From assembly GCF_902459465.1 (NCBI RefSeq), contig NC_047071.1, forward strand, positions 15,329,014-15,393,013: a DNA stretch of 64,000 bases. Reading direction: 5' to 3'. This document shows, piece by piece, positions 9,016 to 22,550 of this stretch. The position numbers and the translations under genes are program-made. This stretch comes from Asterias rubens. Taxonomy: Eukaryota; Echinodermata; Asteroidea; Forcipulatida; Asteriidae. Each line of letters starts with the position of its first letter. The first letter of the stretch is position 1. The notes under the pieces are model-generated. The model made no database searches and was not told the DNA's origin. It worked only from the letters and a program-made list of their open reading frames with translations.

Positions 9016-12000
9016 TCAAAGCTAGTTGCAAACATATGCTTACTGTTAGTCTGATCCTAAAATGATGATGAACTTTGATTAATATAAGCTGTTTGGCAAT
9101 TCAGGTACAAAATATTGCATTAACTTTTAAAAACACCGTTTTATATGGCTTACTTGGTGTCTTTATTTGTTAAACTTAATTATTCCTCCCCCCCCCCCCC
9201 CGTTTTTTTGTACTATGCAATTAAAGTTGATTATTAACTTTCATCTCTACGTGACTGTCCATATAAAGCACCACTCTCAGTTGCTCGTTTATTTTATTTG
9301 ATATATTTATTTGATAGAAGTTGCTGGTACTTGACTGTGTCGGTATCTTTATTATCCATGGAAGTCAATCTGACCTTTACTTTCTGCATCAAATCAGAGC
9401 GCTTCAACAAGTCTGTTGATGTGAATTCAGGTTTCTCGGGAAATGCATTTTGTTTGTCTTAGCTGCTATAGATGTAGACCTTATGAACCTGTTGTCATTG
9501 TATAGGGTGTCCTCGGTAGAGGTCAAAAAAGAAGGTTGCTCATTGGCCCATACTGTGTGTAGCGCGTACAATGATGTGCATTTCTATTGTTTTAACATCG
9601 GCATACCTTCAAGATGGTGGGAAATGGCGTCAATGTGTGAGGTCTATTGACGAAGGATATTGAAGTTCATGGCATTAGCGTCACTGGTATATATACAAAA
9701 TGTAAAGTTGTTAAAAAAGTATTTTTTATTGTTTAATTTTATACAACTTTCAGTATCGGTTATAGTTAAAACAAAGGGTGATATTTATAGAAACATGTTA
9801 TTTAATATAGGGACTAACTATTGTTTCGAACAGTATTTGATTTTAAATAGTAAAGTTGGGCGAATTAGACACATGTACATGCCAGCTTCAAAGGATAGCC
9901 CATTTTCATTGAGCTGTCAAGTGTCCAAACTTGCTTAACACAGGCAAATTTTGCTTAGCAAAAGCAGGTTACTGGTCAAAACGTTCAATGTACAGTACTT
10001 GTGTCTTGTATCAATGATATTCTGCAGAATAGCTTAATGAAATTCAGATCTGCCGGGCCCTATTTTATATAGCTGCTTGAGCAGAACAAAAAAACTGCGT
10101 AAAAAGATCCCTGCTTAGCAATAACGAACAGGATACCAGTCACAAATTAAACATGTGACATGGTATTATGACTGGTAACCTATGGTAACTGAGTTTTGTG
10201 CTCAGCTACTTTTGGTGCTTAAACAGCTCTATGGAATTGTCCCTGGAAGGAGCAGAAAGCATATGATGTACTGTTATTGTATAAGAAGCGCCCCTTGCAG
10301 TACAGGTCGAAATCATCATATTTCCTCAGATGACGATGGCATGTCAATGATGTCAGTTAACAATAGGGTCATTTTAATCACCACCAGTATCATGTTAGTA
10401 ATATTTGTTAGGTCAAGAAGCATTCAAATATGCTGGTCAATGAATCCAGTGATAGGAGTGATTCATTTAAACAAACAGATTCCTTAAAGGTTCAAGTTCA
10501 CACACCTGGGTGAAGGGAAGCCAGTTATGGCTGACGTCAGAGTCAAAACGTACTACCTGTAGAAATAAATAAAGAAAACATAATAAAAATTTATTCAAAA
10601 TTTTAAGAAATTAAAGAAAATGTAAATCTATATACTATCTAGGAGACTATCATCTTTTTTTCTCTTTAGAAGAAAAACAAAATTCTCTTTAGACGAAAAT
10701 CAAAATTAACATCGTTTTTGGTTGTTGAACATTTGTTTGTTTTTAACCAAAACAAAAAAGGCCTTTATGAGGTACTCTCTGCACAGGGTAGACCAGAGCA
10801 AACAAACAAACTTGGAAGGACCAAGTAAGAATGGAATTAAGTCACTATTGAGATATGTAACCCAAGGTTCTTTAGTCTTTTTTTAACAGTAGATCTCAAC
10901 AGCTTGTGCTTTTCCTGGCTTTCTAGCAGAATTTAAAATACATGAATTCATATTAGAGGAGTTCATTGGCTCCAGTATAAAGACTCTCAAGGGCCTTGTG
11001 GTTGTACGAAATAGAAGAAAGAAAAAAAGGATACCTCAACACTCATGCTGTCCGGTACTCGATGAGAAAACACTTCTCATATTCTGTCGTTGTTTGCTTC
11101 GTTTCACATTCAAGTTGACTTCAGGGTCAACGAACAGACAATTGCTTAAAAAAGGGTAACTTAAATTGTGAATCATTATGATGCAAAACATATTTCAAAC
11201 TATGCTTCGCACTGCTCATACAAAATTGCAATGAATATGTTAAACCTTTTTCTTTCACCAAGCAAGAAAAAGTTTTTATAATTATCTGAAAGCAAAAATG
11301 ATCAAGCCTCCCATAATAATTTATTGCTTTACAGTAGATCTTTCAAAGTTTTACTCTATCTGCATTTTCAAAAGAGGAAAGATACCACAATTGGACCTCG
11401 GATAGCAACAACAATCCTTGATGATGGACAGAAACTATCCCCCTGGCCTAAAGCTTTCTCTACCCTTCAAGTCTTAAGTAGTTACAGGTACATCTCCATA
11501 TGATGAACCTGACACAGAGATCATCCCAAGAATCTTAAATAATGTATTTGTTTCTTCAGACGTCTTTTTTCAAATTCCTAAATCAACAACAAAAAAAACT
11601 CCCCCGGAGGGAAAGAGATTTTGTTTTCCTTCCCTTAAAGTGGTAGATAAACACAAAACTTGAAGATACAGATTTTAAAAATTAAAGGGCTTTATTTTGT
11701 ATGCTTCCATTTGACCTAAGGGCAAAAGCTGTTTTGTTGGGTTTTCTGAGAGTAACCTGTCGTTTGTGAAGAATACTTGGAAGGGAGATGGGGAAACAAA
11801 ATTGACAAGTTCACTGTCTGTTCACTTCAGATACTTCCTTGAATTATCAACTCAAGTATCAAAGTCGGTTTGATAGGCAACAAATTTGTGGAGCCAGAAG
11901 TAAGAAGATGGCAGATGAGTTTGTAAAGGCACTGGACATATTTTGTCAAAGGCTAGTATTCTCACATGGTCTTTTATTATTTGAGTAAGAAATTACCTCT

Positions 12001-12356
12001 TTCTCAAAAACTATGTTACTGCAGAGGAAGCTAGTCATCACAGTGTTTTGTACTACCAACAGCTCTCCATTGCTCATTACCAATCGGTTTTTATGCTAGC
12101 AATTATTTTGATTAATTCCCAATATTGTATAGTGCCTTTAAATTAGCACAGTGAAGCCCAGCTCAAAGACATTCTAAACAACAGTCATGACATAGTCGTA
12201 TAGCTAAAGCCACAAATTCAGATGTCTCCAAATTTAATGTATTAATTAGAACCTTTGTTTTTATCAAGCATTGCTTTATCATGTGAATGAACATAGATCA
12301 TGCACTGTTATTGAATGTGTGCAAGACATGCACAGTCTGTTGCCTTTGTTGCCAAG
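9016..12356. other. Gene-free DNA with repeat fragments
   Basis: It contains a C-run at 9187-9201 and two GGGCCC-family elements near 9890-10045 and 10055-10243. A fragment of the GACACTATTGGTAATT family lies at about 11990-12142. Several short ORFs have no recognisable homology or splice context. Nothing else is supported. Confidence 0.5.
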
Positions 12357-12514
12357 GGCCCAATTTCATAGAGCTGCAAGCACAAAAATTTGCTTAGCAG
12401 CATAGCAGCAAATTTTTGGCCTTGATAAAAACAAGATTAACAACCAAATTTCCACGTGATCAAAGAAGAAATTTCATGCTAAGCACATTTTAGCTCTATG
12501 AAATCGGGCCCTGG
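12357..12514. mobile_element. GGGCCCAATTTCA-family inverted-repeat element
   Basis: A compact copy from GGGCCCAATTTCATAGAGCT to AGCTCTATGAAATCGGGCCC. The ends are near-perfect inverted repeats of about 20 bp, and the interior carries the usual TTTGCTTAGCA-type sequence. Confidence 0.75.
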
Positions 12515-15074
12515 TCTTGGTCTAGACTTGGTGCCTCTTTAAAAATACCAATCTCTCACAAAAATAACACCTTTAGATGTGTAACTCCAATCTTTCTTTT
12601 TTTTCTTTTTAATTTTAGCTGTTAATTTTTTGGGGATAACTATTTATGTTTTATTGATATTTTGGGATCTTGGTGGTGGTTGACCTCATCTTGTATGCTG
12701 CTATTATTTATATATAAAAAAGTTACATAAAGACATTATTTTTATTTTGAAATAGTAGTTTTTAATTTGGTGTAAAGTTTGATAACATGTGCAAAGTATA
12801 CAGTTTTGTAATGCATTTATTTGTTTACGCGGAATGGGTCTTTGTGAACACAAGAGTAAGCGATTTTCTGTGTTGTGGACAGTTTGAGAGGAAAGTTGGA
12901 CCAGGCTAGACGAAATATTGGTTGCTGTTACGATTTATTAAAACACCCATCATTTTTGAAACATTTATGAATTTTACTCACAAAATAAAATTCAGTTTGT
13001 TAAACACAAATCATGTGAAAAGTACTCGATTTTGTGTTTACACGTAACTTTTACCCCAACTCATTTAGAAATTATCATTACATGGTGTTACCACAAACCT
13101 TTACTATAACTTTCAGAGGTTAGTTTTAAATATCATTTTTCGAACCTTAAAAGATCGAGAGTAAAATGTTCCCATAACATGAGAACAAACTGGTGGCACA
13201 ATATTCTAGCATGCAAACTATAAACTCAGAAGCACAATATTGTGGTCAAAACATCTCAATAAAACAAGAATCATTAAGTATGAGACTATTGTATTTTGTG
13301 GCTAATTAAGTAATGTATGAAGACTAGTTTGATGATTTTTGTAAAAAAAATGCTGGGTGTATATAGAAAGACAATACTAACAAGGGCTTCCTGTACTAAT
13401 GACAAAAACATCATTCTACAACAAGTGTATTATTTAATATAAATGAGGCAATCATTTCTAAGGCCATTTTGTGTCTTGGGAAGATGCAACAGGCAGACTT
13501 ATTGTGTAAAGTGGTTTTTTTTATACGTGGGAGTAGGTTTTAAATTAAATGTTGTATAACTTGTTTTTGTGTCTGCTAATAACAATCAGTGACTTGAACT
13601 CTACTACATATACTGCTTATAAATTGTCTTAACCTTGTCTTGATGTTCGATAAACTGTACAAAATGTACACCTCTCCAAAAGTTATGACAGAGCACTGGC
13701 CGGGTCGGAGTTCAAGCCTGGTCAGAGTTCAAGCTGAGGTTTGAGAAAAAAATCCCTTATTTAAAGTTACTATGATCTGTAGCAGTCACATTCTAGAAAT
13801 GGTAGAACTTTTATTTAAATCTGGTTCAGTTACCAGTGTTGGGAAATAACATTTTTGTTTCAAGTCTCAACTTTAAAATTGCCCTGTTATACATAATCGT
13901 CACCCTGAAAATAATCGTGTCCGCCATTCTAAATTTGTCACAAAGGGCATTCGAAGGCTGCAACACGAGACACATATTAAACATGGTGACATTTTCGTAG
14001 GTTATTTTTATATGGGGCCTGACTGAAATGTTATCCTCAAGAGACCAATGTTGTATCCTCCCTTTTTATTGATGTAACTGTTTTTTCAAGGACCTGGTTA
14101 TAAAGCTTGGGTTGGAGATGGCAGTGGTGGTATTTTTTGAGAGAGTTGTACATTTATGAAGAAGTAGTCTTTTTTCTAGTCTGCTAGTTCTGTTTTTGTG
14201 GTGCTCACGCTACAACTGTAGTATTCCTAATTTGTTGTGGTGTGAACTTGTAGAATTTGTTGTGCAAGGGTCTGAACAATTGATTAACGACCTTCTTGAG
14301 TGAATACTAAGGATGAATATGACGTGGAAATACCTTAAAGACAGGTTTACAGTTTAACTGTATTTTTATCTCATAATTGGCTTCCTGAAAAACGCTTGTT
14401 TTGAGCTCTCACTCAATTTCATATAGCTATTTAAAAGAAGGCTTACAATTTTTCTTATCTTTACTCAAACTCCAAGATTTTGTTTGACACTTGCACAGAG
14501 CCGTATGACTTCACAATCCCATAACAAATTACCTCGCCTAGCAGAAACATACAAAAATATATTTCATCAAATCTTATACACCCAAATTCAGAAATCCACT
14601 TAAGGTTTATTTTTAGTTCTTGTCCGGTGCTTTTGAAGAGAAAGAACTGTTTCAGTAATTTAATTGTTACTGGCGCAATGCAATTATTATTATTTTATCA
14701 TAGTGGTAGTTGTAGAGTGCCTTTGCTTTCTTTTTTTTCATCTTGGGGTTCTTGTTTAATTTGTATACCATGTATATGCCGGGTAAAATTAGATTTGCTT
14801 CAAGTCCTCTCTTGCCTTTTAAGTTTTCCCCAGTGTATGTAGAACTGTAATATATACTATAAATAACTATATATAAACTTACTAACATTTAAGGTGCAAG
14901 GTTTTGTATTTTTTGTATGTAGAATGTTGTGGGGAAGAATATAATATTGTTTTTGTATTTTGTGCTGTTTGTAACAAAATTACAGCAACGACCCTATAAA
15001 GTTAATAGATCTAGAAGTAAAATTAACCATCAAACCAATGTATAAACCAATGTATAAACCTGGGTGCTAGATTA
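12515..15074. other. AT-rich gene-free DNA
   Basis: No exon, RNA gene or well-defined repeat was recognised. Short ORFs near 14627-14888 on both strands are low-complexity. Confidence 0.45.
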
Positions 15075-15191
15075 AGGCCGAATCCGAATTAGCGGCTACG
15101 GCTACAGCTAGATTTCCTCATCACCATGCGTTGAGGTATAGGATGTCCTTAGCAACAGCCGTAGCCGTAGCTGCCAATTCGGATTCGGCCT
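15075..15191. mobile_element. Short MITE with AGGCCGAATCCGAATT ends
   Basis: The left end, AGGCCGAATCCGAATTAGCG followed by GCTACGGCTAC, is mirrored at the right by GTAGCCGTAGCTGCCAATTC and GGATTCGGCC. TTA/TAA lies at the borders, as for PIF/Harbinger-like MITEs. The whole element is about 117 bp. Confidence 0.7.
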
Positions 15192-17061
15192 AACACTGCT
15201 GTAGTGTGATTTATACCTGAGTAAACTAAGAAATAACAAATAAAAAGTCATAGGATGTATGAAATGTTTCCCTGTAAATCTTGTGTTAAGGCCCAAGTGT
15301 GTTTTCAGAAACTAAGATGACCATTTTCATTTTATATGCAGAACATTATATTGCATTGGTCGCCATCTTTGATGAAACAATGTGAAAAACTCCCCCCCCA
15401 TAATAGTTCGTTGACCTCAGTGAGAGGACTGTTAACGGCTTATGACATCTTATGCAAGGGGTCTATTCTTCACTTTCAAATGAAAATTGTCACGTTTTCA
15501 AGGGGAAAAGTGATAAATTGTGACATTTGGTTGAAAATGGATGCTGAGTTTACCTCTAACTGTTCCAAATCCATCACAAAATGGTTTATGCCTCACTTGA
15601 GAGAATTTGTCTTTTAGTTTTCTTGATTTGTTACCATGGTGACACATGTAATAAGGTCCATCAGGAGTACGGTTTGAGGGCATTGTGTCAGAGACGCTGG
15701 CATAGCGATCATAAAAATAAACCGATAATATACAAACGATTATTAAGCTAAATGCTTCACTTGGTGCTGATCTCCTTTAAAAAGCTTCTATTTTTCCTTA
15801 AATGGGATTGAAATTTGTTGTGTTTGTTGTTTATTTTGTCCTGCTTGCGCCCTAGGCCTAGTTTCAAAGAGCTGCTTACACAACCAGCCATAAACCAAAA
15901 TAAATGTTACCAGCCAAAGTACTATTTCATATGTAGGCCTACTGTTTTCTACTAATTTTCTTCTTAATTTGTTTGTCAAAAGCAGAACTGTTTTGCATGC
16001 TGCTTTTATTCTGCTTGTGAAATTGGACTCAAAGTCAGAAGAAAAAAAACACCTTCTCAAAACTCAAACACTCTTCAGTCTCCTGACAATGACTAGAGCA
16101 GGCTAGTGGAAACGTTGAGGCCAATTAAGAATTCACTCCACAGTACGTAGTGGAGTTAATAAGGAAAAGTCCCCTCAATCCAATGAGCAAACTAGCTGTC
16201 CAGGCTGATTCCCTTACTCCCCGGGTAATGGCAGTTCTTTTCAGAAATAAGTAGGCCTATAGTCTCCTGAATTCTGAAATAAACCCAGTGGCAGTAAAAT
16301 GAATAGCAAGGCAAAGTTCTATGGAACAAATCTACACAGCAAAGTAGATAAAGTTGGGATCATTTTGAGTTTTTGTGTGTAGGGGAAAAATGAAATCATA
16401 CATGTAGTAGCCTTGTGTAAATAGACCCGGAGATGAGAACATTATGACCACACAAAAACCAAAAACCGTTGAGATGGAAAATAACATATAATGTGCATCA
16501 TATGAACACTTGTATGCATATATGCTACTTTTCATATATCAAGTAATAAACCACAAGGGGAACTGGGGTTTTCTTTGTTTCACCAAAAACAAATAAAGCT
16601 ATTTTTCAATAACGTCAGGTTTTGAATAAAATGAGTGCTCATTGTATACCAATAGTAGCCTACAACATCCACGAAGACAGACCAAATGTTTGTTTTCCTT
16701 AGATTCATTTAAACTCATGTCCTTTTTTGGTATAAGCTCATAATCTGTTAGTTGTGGAATGTTTTAATTACCGGTAAGTCAACAAGCAATGATCCTTCTT
16801 CCACAGTTGATGGAATAAAAATTGTTTGTTAAGGATCACACTAAAATCATTGTACTAAATAACTATAGTCGATTTGTTATTGTAAAAATAAACAAAATTA
16901 CAATTAAAAATGTTATATATAATTAACTGTGATGACAAGCTATTGTTAATACGAGATAGAAATCCATCGAATAAATTTTATAAAAGTACATAATATCTGT
17001 CTGTTGATGTTTTAATTTAATAACGACCTTTCAGAAGTTTGATTTTTGTTTTTAATTAAAT
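15192..17061. other. Gene-free DNA with a GGGCCC-family remnant and a hairpin motif
   Basis: A diverged GGGCCC-family element spans about 15857-16031. A hairpin followed by GAAACGTTGAG lies at about 16091-16122, a motif also seen near 41810-41845 (minus strand) and 50000-50035. No gene was recognised. Confidence 0.4.
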
Positions 17062-17417
17062 TTCTCTGGACACAATTGGTAATTGCTACAAAAAAATAAT
17101 TGTTAGCATACAAACTTACTTGTGAGCATTAAATAGCTGTTGATAGTATAAAACAGAGAAACGGCTCCCTCATGAAGTGAGAAAGAGGTAATTTCTCAGT
17201 TTCTCTCTCAAATAATACAAGAATCCAACTGAAGCGTTTTATTTTTCATCTGAAAGCAAACAAAGTAATGCAACAAGGGTGTTTTTTTTTCCATTATTCT
17301 CTTGCAAATTCGATGAGCAGTTAAATAAGCCCAAATTTCCACAGGTTTGTTATTTTATGCATAATTTTTATGTTGGGATACACCAAGTGAGTACAGTAGT
17401 CTTCAAAACGTGTCCAG
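17062..17417. mobile_element. GACACTATTGGTAATT-family element, reverse orientation
   Basis: It starts CTGGACACAATTGGTAATTG and ends near AACGTGTCC. The internal order is reversed relative to the 4531-4895 copy, for example TAGCATACAAACTTACTTG then CACAGGTTTGTTATTTTATG. It is diverged but recognisable over its length. Confidence 0.65.
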
Positions 17418-17682
17418 GGGTCGATTTCACAAAGAGTTAGGACTAGTCCTAACTATAGGACTATAGTCTAATAGATATTAAAAATGTATAGCTAGTTCTA
17501 AGTTAGTCTAGTCCTAACTCGTTGTGAAATGAACACTAGTGCCTTTAAGTATCGGGTGGATTTCACAAAGCGTCAAAACTAGTCTTATCTCGAGGAGTTA
17601 CCCGTCCTAACTTAGGACTAGCCATACGTTTCTAATATCTCCTAGTAGGACTAGTCCCAACTCTTTGTGAAATCAGGCCTGG
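17417..17682. mobile_element. Two adjacent hairpin elements of the TTTCACAAAGAGTTAGGACT family
   Basis: Copies at about 17417-17535 and 17555-17682 each start with TTTCACAAAG plus AGGACTAGTCCT-like runs. Each ends with the inverted form, AACTCTTTGTGAAAT, so the whole unit folds on itself. Other copies lie at 55313-55464 and 57031-57173. Confidence 0.75.
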
Positions 17683-20039
17683 AATTATGTTCACAAAGTG
17701 TGCAAGCAATTTTTCCAACGAAATGTATAATTTTCATGGGAAACACTTGGTTTTAAGGACACTGAATCCCAGTGGAGGCAACCCTCACCCCCATGTAAAC
17801 GAAAACGAACAAGAAAATGGGCAGACTCTAAATGTCAAACAAGCTACTTCAAATTTTGACAGGACCTCTTTGGGAAACCCTTTGCACCCGAATCCTATCC
17901 ATATAAAGAGCCACGCCCGAGATCGTTTTAACCAATTAAATGGCATAGTTAAGTTAGTTGTACCATGCAGGAAGAAATTTTCTTCCTCATGGTTGTACTC
18001 TGGACAATACAAGAAAAAACACATCTGGACAATTTTTGAGGATGACAAATTGTACAGAAAATAACATAAATTGCCAGCGGGATTGAACCATCGAACCATT
18101 GAAGGGGAAAAGAAATCACCAGGCTATAGAGGGCGCTGTTTACATTGTGCTTTATAAGGCTTAACGCACAATGTAAAAGTGTAGAAACTAACGAGCTTTC
18201 GGTAGAAAAAAGCCCTTCAAAGACAGAGCAGAGAGTATACAGAAGAAAGCTCTTAACCTTATTGTTATTACATGTAGCACTTTGAAAGAGTAGTAGTTAT
18301 TCATTCGTTTGTCACCTTGTCTAATTCTACCTCCAACCAAGTTCGGAACCGTTCGGAACCGTTCGGCAGTTGAGTTCGTGATTATTGCTGGAAAGGGGAA
18401 TCCCCCCACTTGGGCAAGGACGAGAGCATGCAGTAGGAACTAAAAACTACTCCGTAGGTTGTGATTTTAATTTGTTCAACCACTATCTTCCCGCAGACGG
18501 TCGTCGTAGTTTGATGGTGAGTATCCGTTGCATGATTATTCCAGTTTTGTTCCGCCTGCACTCCACTGGCTGGGATTTTGAAAAGTGGAGGTAGGTAGAA
18601 GCTATAATAATAAAAATGGTAGAAGTAAGTAGAACCTACAATCATCCATAGGCCTACCAAACTAGTTTTTAATTTTGGTTTTAGTAGTGGGGGAGGGAGG
18701 GGGGGGGGGGGGGGGGGTGGACAAATTGTTATAAATGGTGCAACTAACTGAACTTGAACTAAAACTAGCCTACATGAGTGACACTAAATGCCAGTCGTTA
18801 TATCAATTCATTGACAAAAAAGGGACATTCATGTTGAACTTTTCACATAAATGGCCACTACTTTAGGTTTAAAAATGTAGAGTTGATAAGGTTTATCGAT
18901 TCAGAACCGCAATGTGCTATGGGTAGGCAGATGGGGCAGTTTGCCAGGTGGTTTATGTTGTCATGCATGACTCGCACACGCATTGCCTATATCTTTCTGT
19001 GGGTTCAACATTTTGCTATTTGCGATAAACCTATTGTGAAATCATTGCCAAAGTTCATGACATAGGAAGAAGAAATGGGGAAACCCCCAATTTTACACAG
19101 CAGGGGTTTTTCCAACAGTGAGAAATTTCTCATGATTATCTATGTTAAGCCTTTAATTAATAGGCTGCACCAACAGACGAATCACAAAGCAGATATCTTG
19201 TCACATGAGGTCTTATAATTTATTGCAGATAAGTCGGGAAGTCGCAGTATTATTCAGTTCCAAGAATTTGTTGAAATATGTGCTTTGAAGCTTAGTTTAC
19301 CAATGATGTTGGTTCACATTTAGACACAGAATCACTGTTGTTCAGGTTTATACTCGGGTAAGTAAGATATCTTGTTCTTCTTTGTTTTTGTAAACTTGTG
19401 TATAAGTCATAAGTGTAGTTTTTTTTTCATAGTGTGGACAAATTAAGACTCTTAGACTAAGACTAAGAGTAGATGTTGGTATGCCTGGGTTTTTAATTAC
19501 AGTCCTCTGTGCATAAATATTGTGTGTGTTTTCAATTAGCCAATAGGGTGTTTAATAGGACAACATTGGCCAATGAATGTTTTTGTTTACCTTGCGTTGT
19601 TGGGGACGCGCTAATTAGTGGGGATTAGCTTTCACTTCAAAGTCACTTTGTCACTGCCTTTCGAAGTGAAGAGGCTGTGTGAGTTTTTATACTCACACAA
19701 TTAAATTAATTTGTCGTTCTAGGATGAAAAATAATTAGTCTGGCTCTTCTACACTTTGCTGCATTTGATCGCTTATGCCACTGGAGTGTGTTTAATTTCT
19801 GGAAGCCATTTTTGGTAATCTGGAAAGGTGGATTTTCCAACGTAAACTTGCGCTGTGACCGGGGTTTCAACACGCACAAAAATTTGCCGTCGGAGTGCAG
19901 TTTCTTAGTCAGGCTTTTGTTTACACTTGTGCGAGAAGAACGACAATTTCCAAATTTCAATTCTGGATTCAACCCACGATTATTAGTCAACTCATCATTC
20001 ATTGAACAATTGACAACTACTAACTATTTCTAGACGATT
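17683..20039. other. Gene-free DNA upstream of the retrotransposon ORFs
   Basis: It includes a direct repeat CGTTCGGAACCGTTCGGAAC near 18342-18365 and a long G-run at 18697-18717. ORFs of 60-125 codons (for example 17687-18064) have no recognised family. The 5' end of the retrotransposon may lie in the last part of this stretch, but I could not fix it. Confidence 0.4.
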
Positions 20040-20120
20040 GAAGAGCTTCTTATGGACATCGTTCCGCGGTCGAAGGAAGGAGCGACGGGATCGCTTCGCT
20101 GTTCGTGTTGTTTGGACGGG

Positions 20121-20362
20121 ACGTAGGCCTAACTAACATTTAAAACAATTCGTTTTCGGTTTATCGGGCGGTCGCCTTCTACGAGACTTCGGCAACTAGT
20201 GACATTAATTGTTAACACTGATAACAAGCTGTAGTCCATGCAGACGTAGGCCTAACATTTAAAACAATTCGTTTTCGGTTTATCGGGCGGTCGCCTTCTA
20301 CGAGACTTCGGCAACTAGTGACATTAATTGTTCACACTGATAACAAGCTGTAGTCCATGCAG
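20121..20362 (+). repeat. Tandem pair of about 120-bp direct repeats in the retrotransposon leader
   Basis: Unit 1 is 20121-20243 and unit 2 is 20244-20362. Both run from ACGTAGGCCTAAC to CTGTAGTCCATGCAG and are nearly identical apart from a 4-base gap (AACT missing in unit 2) and a single substitution. They lie directly before the gag-like ORF and may be part of the element's terminal or leader repeats. Confidence 0.85.
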
Positions 20363-20474
20363 CGACCGAGGAGGGTAGTACGTCGTCCAGCCAGGCTACG
20401 TGGGACTGTGATGGCACCCCCGCAGAAAAAGAGAAAAAAGGCAGGAGGCCCGGGCCCCGCGGCGGTAACCAATC

Positions 20475-21591
20475 TTGCTAACTGCAACGGCGAGAGCTCC
20501 ATCCGGGCCTGGTGCTGCTGCTGCTCCCCCCCAGCCCCAGGGTTTGCCAGAGGGTATGCCCCGTTTGTTACTGCCGCCCCACTTGCCGCCAGTGGTAGCA
20601 ATGGGTGGTGAGTGTCCTACTCCTATTAGGCCTACCAGTAATTTAGGGTGTAGGCCTATCTGTTAATTCCGGGCCTCAAGTTAATTTGTCCAACTCACAT
20701 GACGACTCCGTCAATATTGTTAATACTAGTGGTGGCGTTGGGCCTCTTTTTGGCATAGATTTTTGGACGCGGCCAGTCCCAATTCCTCAGTTGGGCCTGA
20801 CCAAGTTTACTCCACTTGGGTTCCATGTTCCTCAAGCCATCAAGGAAAAAATTTGGGAAGGGACCTTTGTTGATTTTTCTTTGTTGTACAAAGACACTTC
20901 CAATGCGGTCATGGCGAGAACTCCCGATCAGAATAACTTGCAGTTTGTAATGGAGGGCAATCAGCTCGTCATAAAAAAGCCAGGGCCCTTGTGCAAAAAG
21001 CTGGATTCATTTGGGATGTGGCAATCAGTGTTTAATACGTTCATGTCAATTTTTGTCACCAAACATCTTACGCACTGTGCAGAGTTGTTGAAGTATGCGG
21101 AGATAATTCGCACTGCATCAATTCAATATCCTGGTTTGGGCGGGCGAACATATGACGAGCAATTTCGTCTAAAGCAAGAATCTGATCCGGGGCGATCGTG
21201 GGGCAACCTCGATACTGAATTATGGTTAACAGTAGCCGCTGTTTCAACTCCATTCACCTCAAACTATAATGTTTCTTGGCGTGCAACTGCACATAATAAT
21301 AATGGGCACAATCATGTTGTTCAACCGCCTAGGCCTGGTTTGTGTTTTGCGTTCAACAGCGCTACTGGGTGTCACTTTGGTGCATGTAGGTTTGCGCACA
21401 GTTGTAGCAAATGTCGGCGTTTTGGTCATGGCGCAGTTAGTTGCTGTAATGCTGGGCAATCTCGCTGGGCTAATTCCCCGAGAGCTCCCCCGCAAAGCGC
21501 TAAACCAGGCTTTCGCGAACAATTGGGAAGCGTGCAGTTGCCAAATCGGCGTCACAGCAGGCTCATAAGCCAAATCCAGAGGGCGCTCTAG
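20475..21591 (+). pseudogene. Retrotransposon gag-like ORF1 with zinc knuckles
   Basis: The main open part is 20647-21591 (frame 1), with no ATG at its 5' end. A proline/alanine-rich frame-0 segment at 20475-20666 probably belongs to the same protein, joined by a frameshift near 20640. The C-terminal part carries a cysteine/histidine array at about 21343-21447: CFAFNSATGCHFGACRFAH, then CSKCRRFGHGAVSCC. It resembles a CCCH finger followed by a CCHC knuckle, as in gag-like proteins of DIRS-group elements. It would bind the element's RNA and form particles. Decay is likely, because the start is missing or frameshifted. Confidence 0.65.
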
Positions 21592-21639
21592 CGAAAATAA
21601 TTAACTATTCTTTTCGTTCTCGCAACTCCAATTAACTGT

Positions 21640-22550
21640 GCTATTTTGGATTTATGGTTGACAGTGCACCCATTAACTGGAGATGCAGGGATTTTGCGGT
21701 CTGGTTTTTCTAAAGGTTTTTCATTATGTTTTGATGGACTGCGCGTCCCCCGTGATTCAGGTGGTTTGGCCTCGGCTGCCGAGCGCCCTCAAGTGGTGAA
21801 AGAGAAGTTAGCAAAGGAGATTAGCTTAGGGCGTATTGCTGGTCCGTTTCACAAACGTCCATTTATCAACTTGCAATGTTCTCCAATTGGGCTTGTGCCA
21901 AAACGTCAACCAAACACATTCCGCCTTATTCACCATTTGTCATTTCCAGAAGGTCAGTCGGTAAATGATTTTATTGATCCTAAACTTTGTGCTGTTCATT
22001 TCGCATCTTTTGATAATGCAGTGGATTTGTTGTTAAAGTCCCGGCTGACAAGGTTCAAGCTATGATTGCCAAGATTACGGCTGTTTTGGCTCACCGTAAA
22101 ATAACACTTGTTGTCCTACAGTCCCTGGTCGGTTCTTTGAATTTTCTATGCAGAGCCATTTCCCCCGGGCGGGCTTTTCTGCGGCGCCTTATTTCGCTTT
22201 CAAAGGGTATTGCCAAACCCCACTTTAAGATTCGTTTGTCAGCAGGGGCGAAGCTCGACCTGCGTATGTGGCTTGAATTCTTGGTGCATTTTAACGGTGT
22301 TTCTGCCTTTTTGAACCGTGAATGGGAATCGAGCTCTGCGTTGGATTTGTTTACCGATGCTGCAGGTAGCATTGGTTTTGGAGCTTACTTTCAGGGACAC
22401 TGGGTTCAAGGGCGTTGGCCCAACTCCTTATTGTGCAATCCTCCATCAATTGCGTTTTTGGAATTGTATCCAATTGTAGTGGCACTTGAATGTTGGGCCC
22501 CCAGCTTGTCAACCGCAAGGTCCTGTTCCACACTGACAATGCAGCAGTGA
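21640..22550 (+). pseudogene. Reverse transcriptase/RNase H, catalytic core deleted
   Basis: The first segment (21646 to about 22035) has the RT finger region, with PFINLQCSPIGLVPK and FRLIHHLSFPEGQSVNDFI. The next recognisable segment (from about 22036 in another frame) is already the RT thumb and connection, LQSLVGSLNFLCRAISPGRA. The palm with its YxDD catalytic motif is absent, so several hundred bases have been lost at a junction near 22030-22045. RNase H follows, with the first Asp in LFTDAAGSIGFG (about 22350) and the Glu in FLELYPIVVALE (about 22460). The frame breaks near 22490, where one base appears to be lost in a G/C run, and RNase H continues in the next ORF. The copy cannot make active RT. 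Confidence 0.8.
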
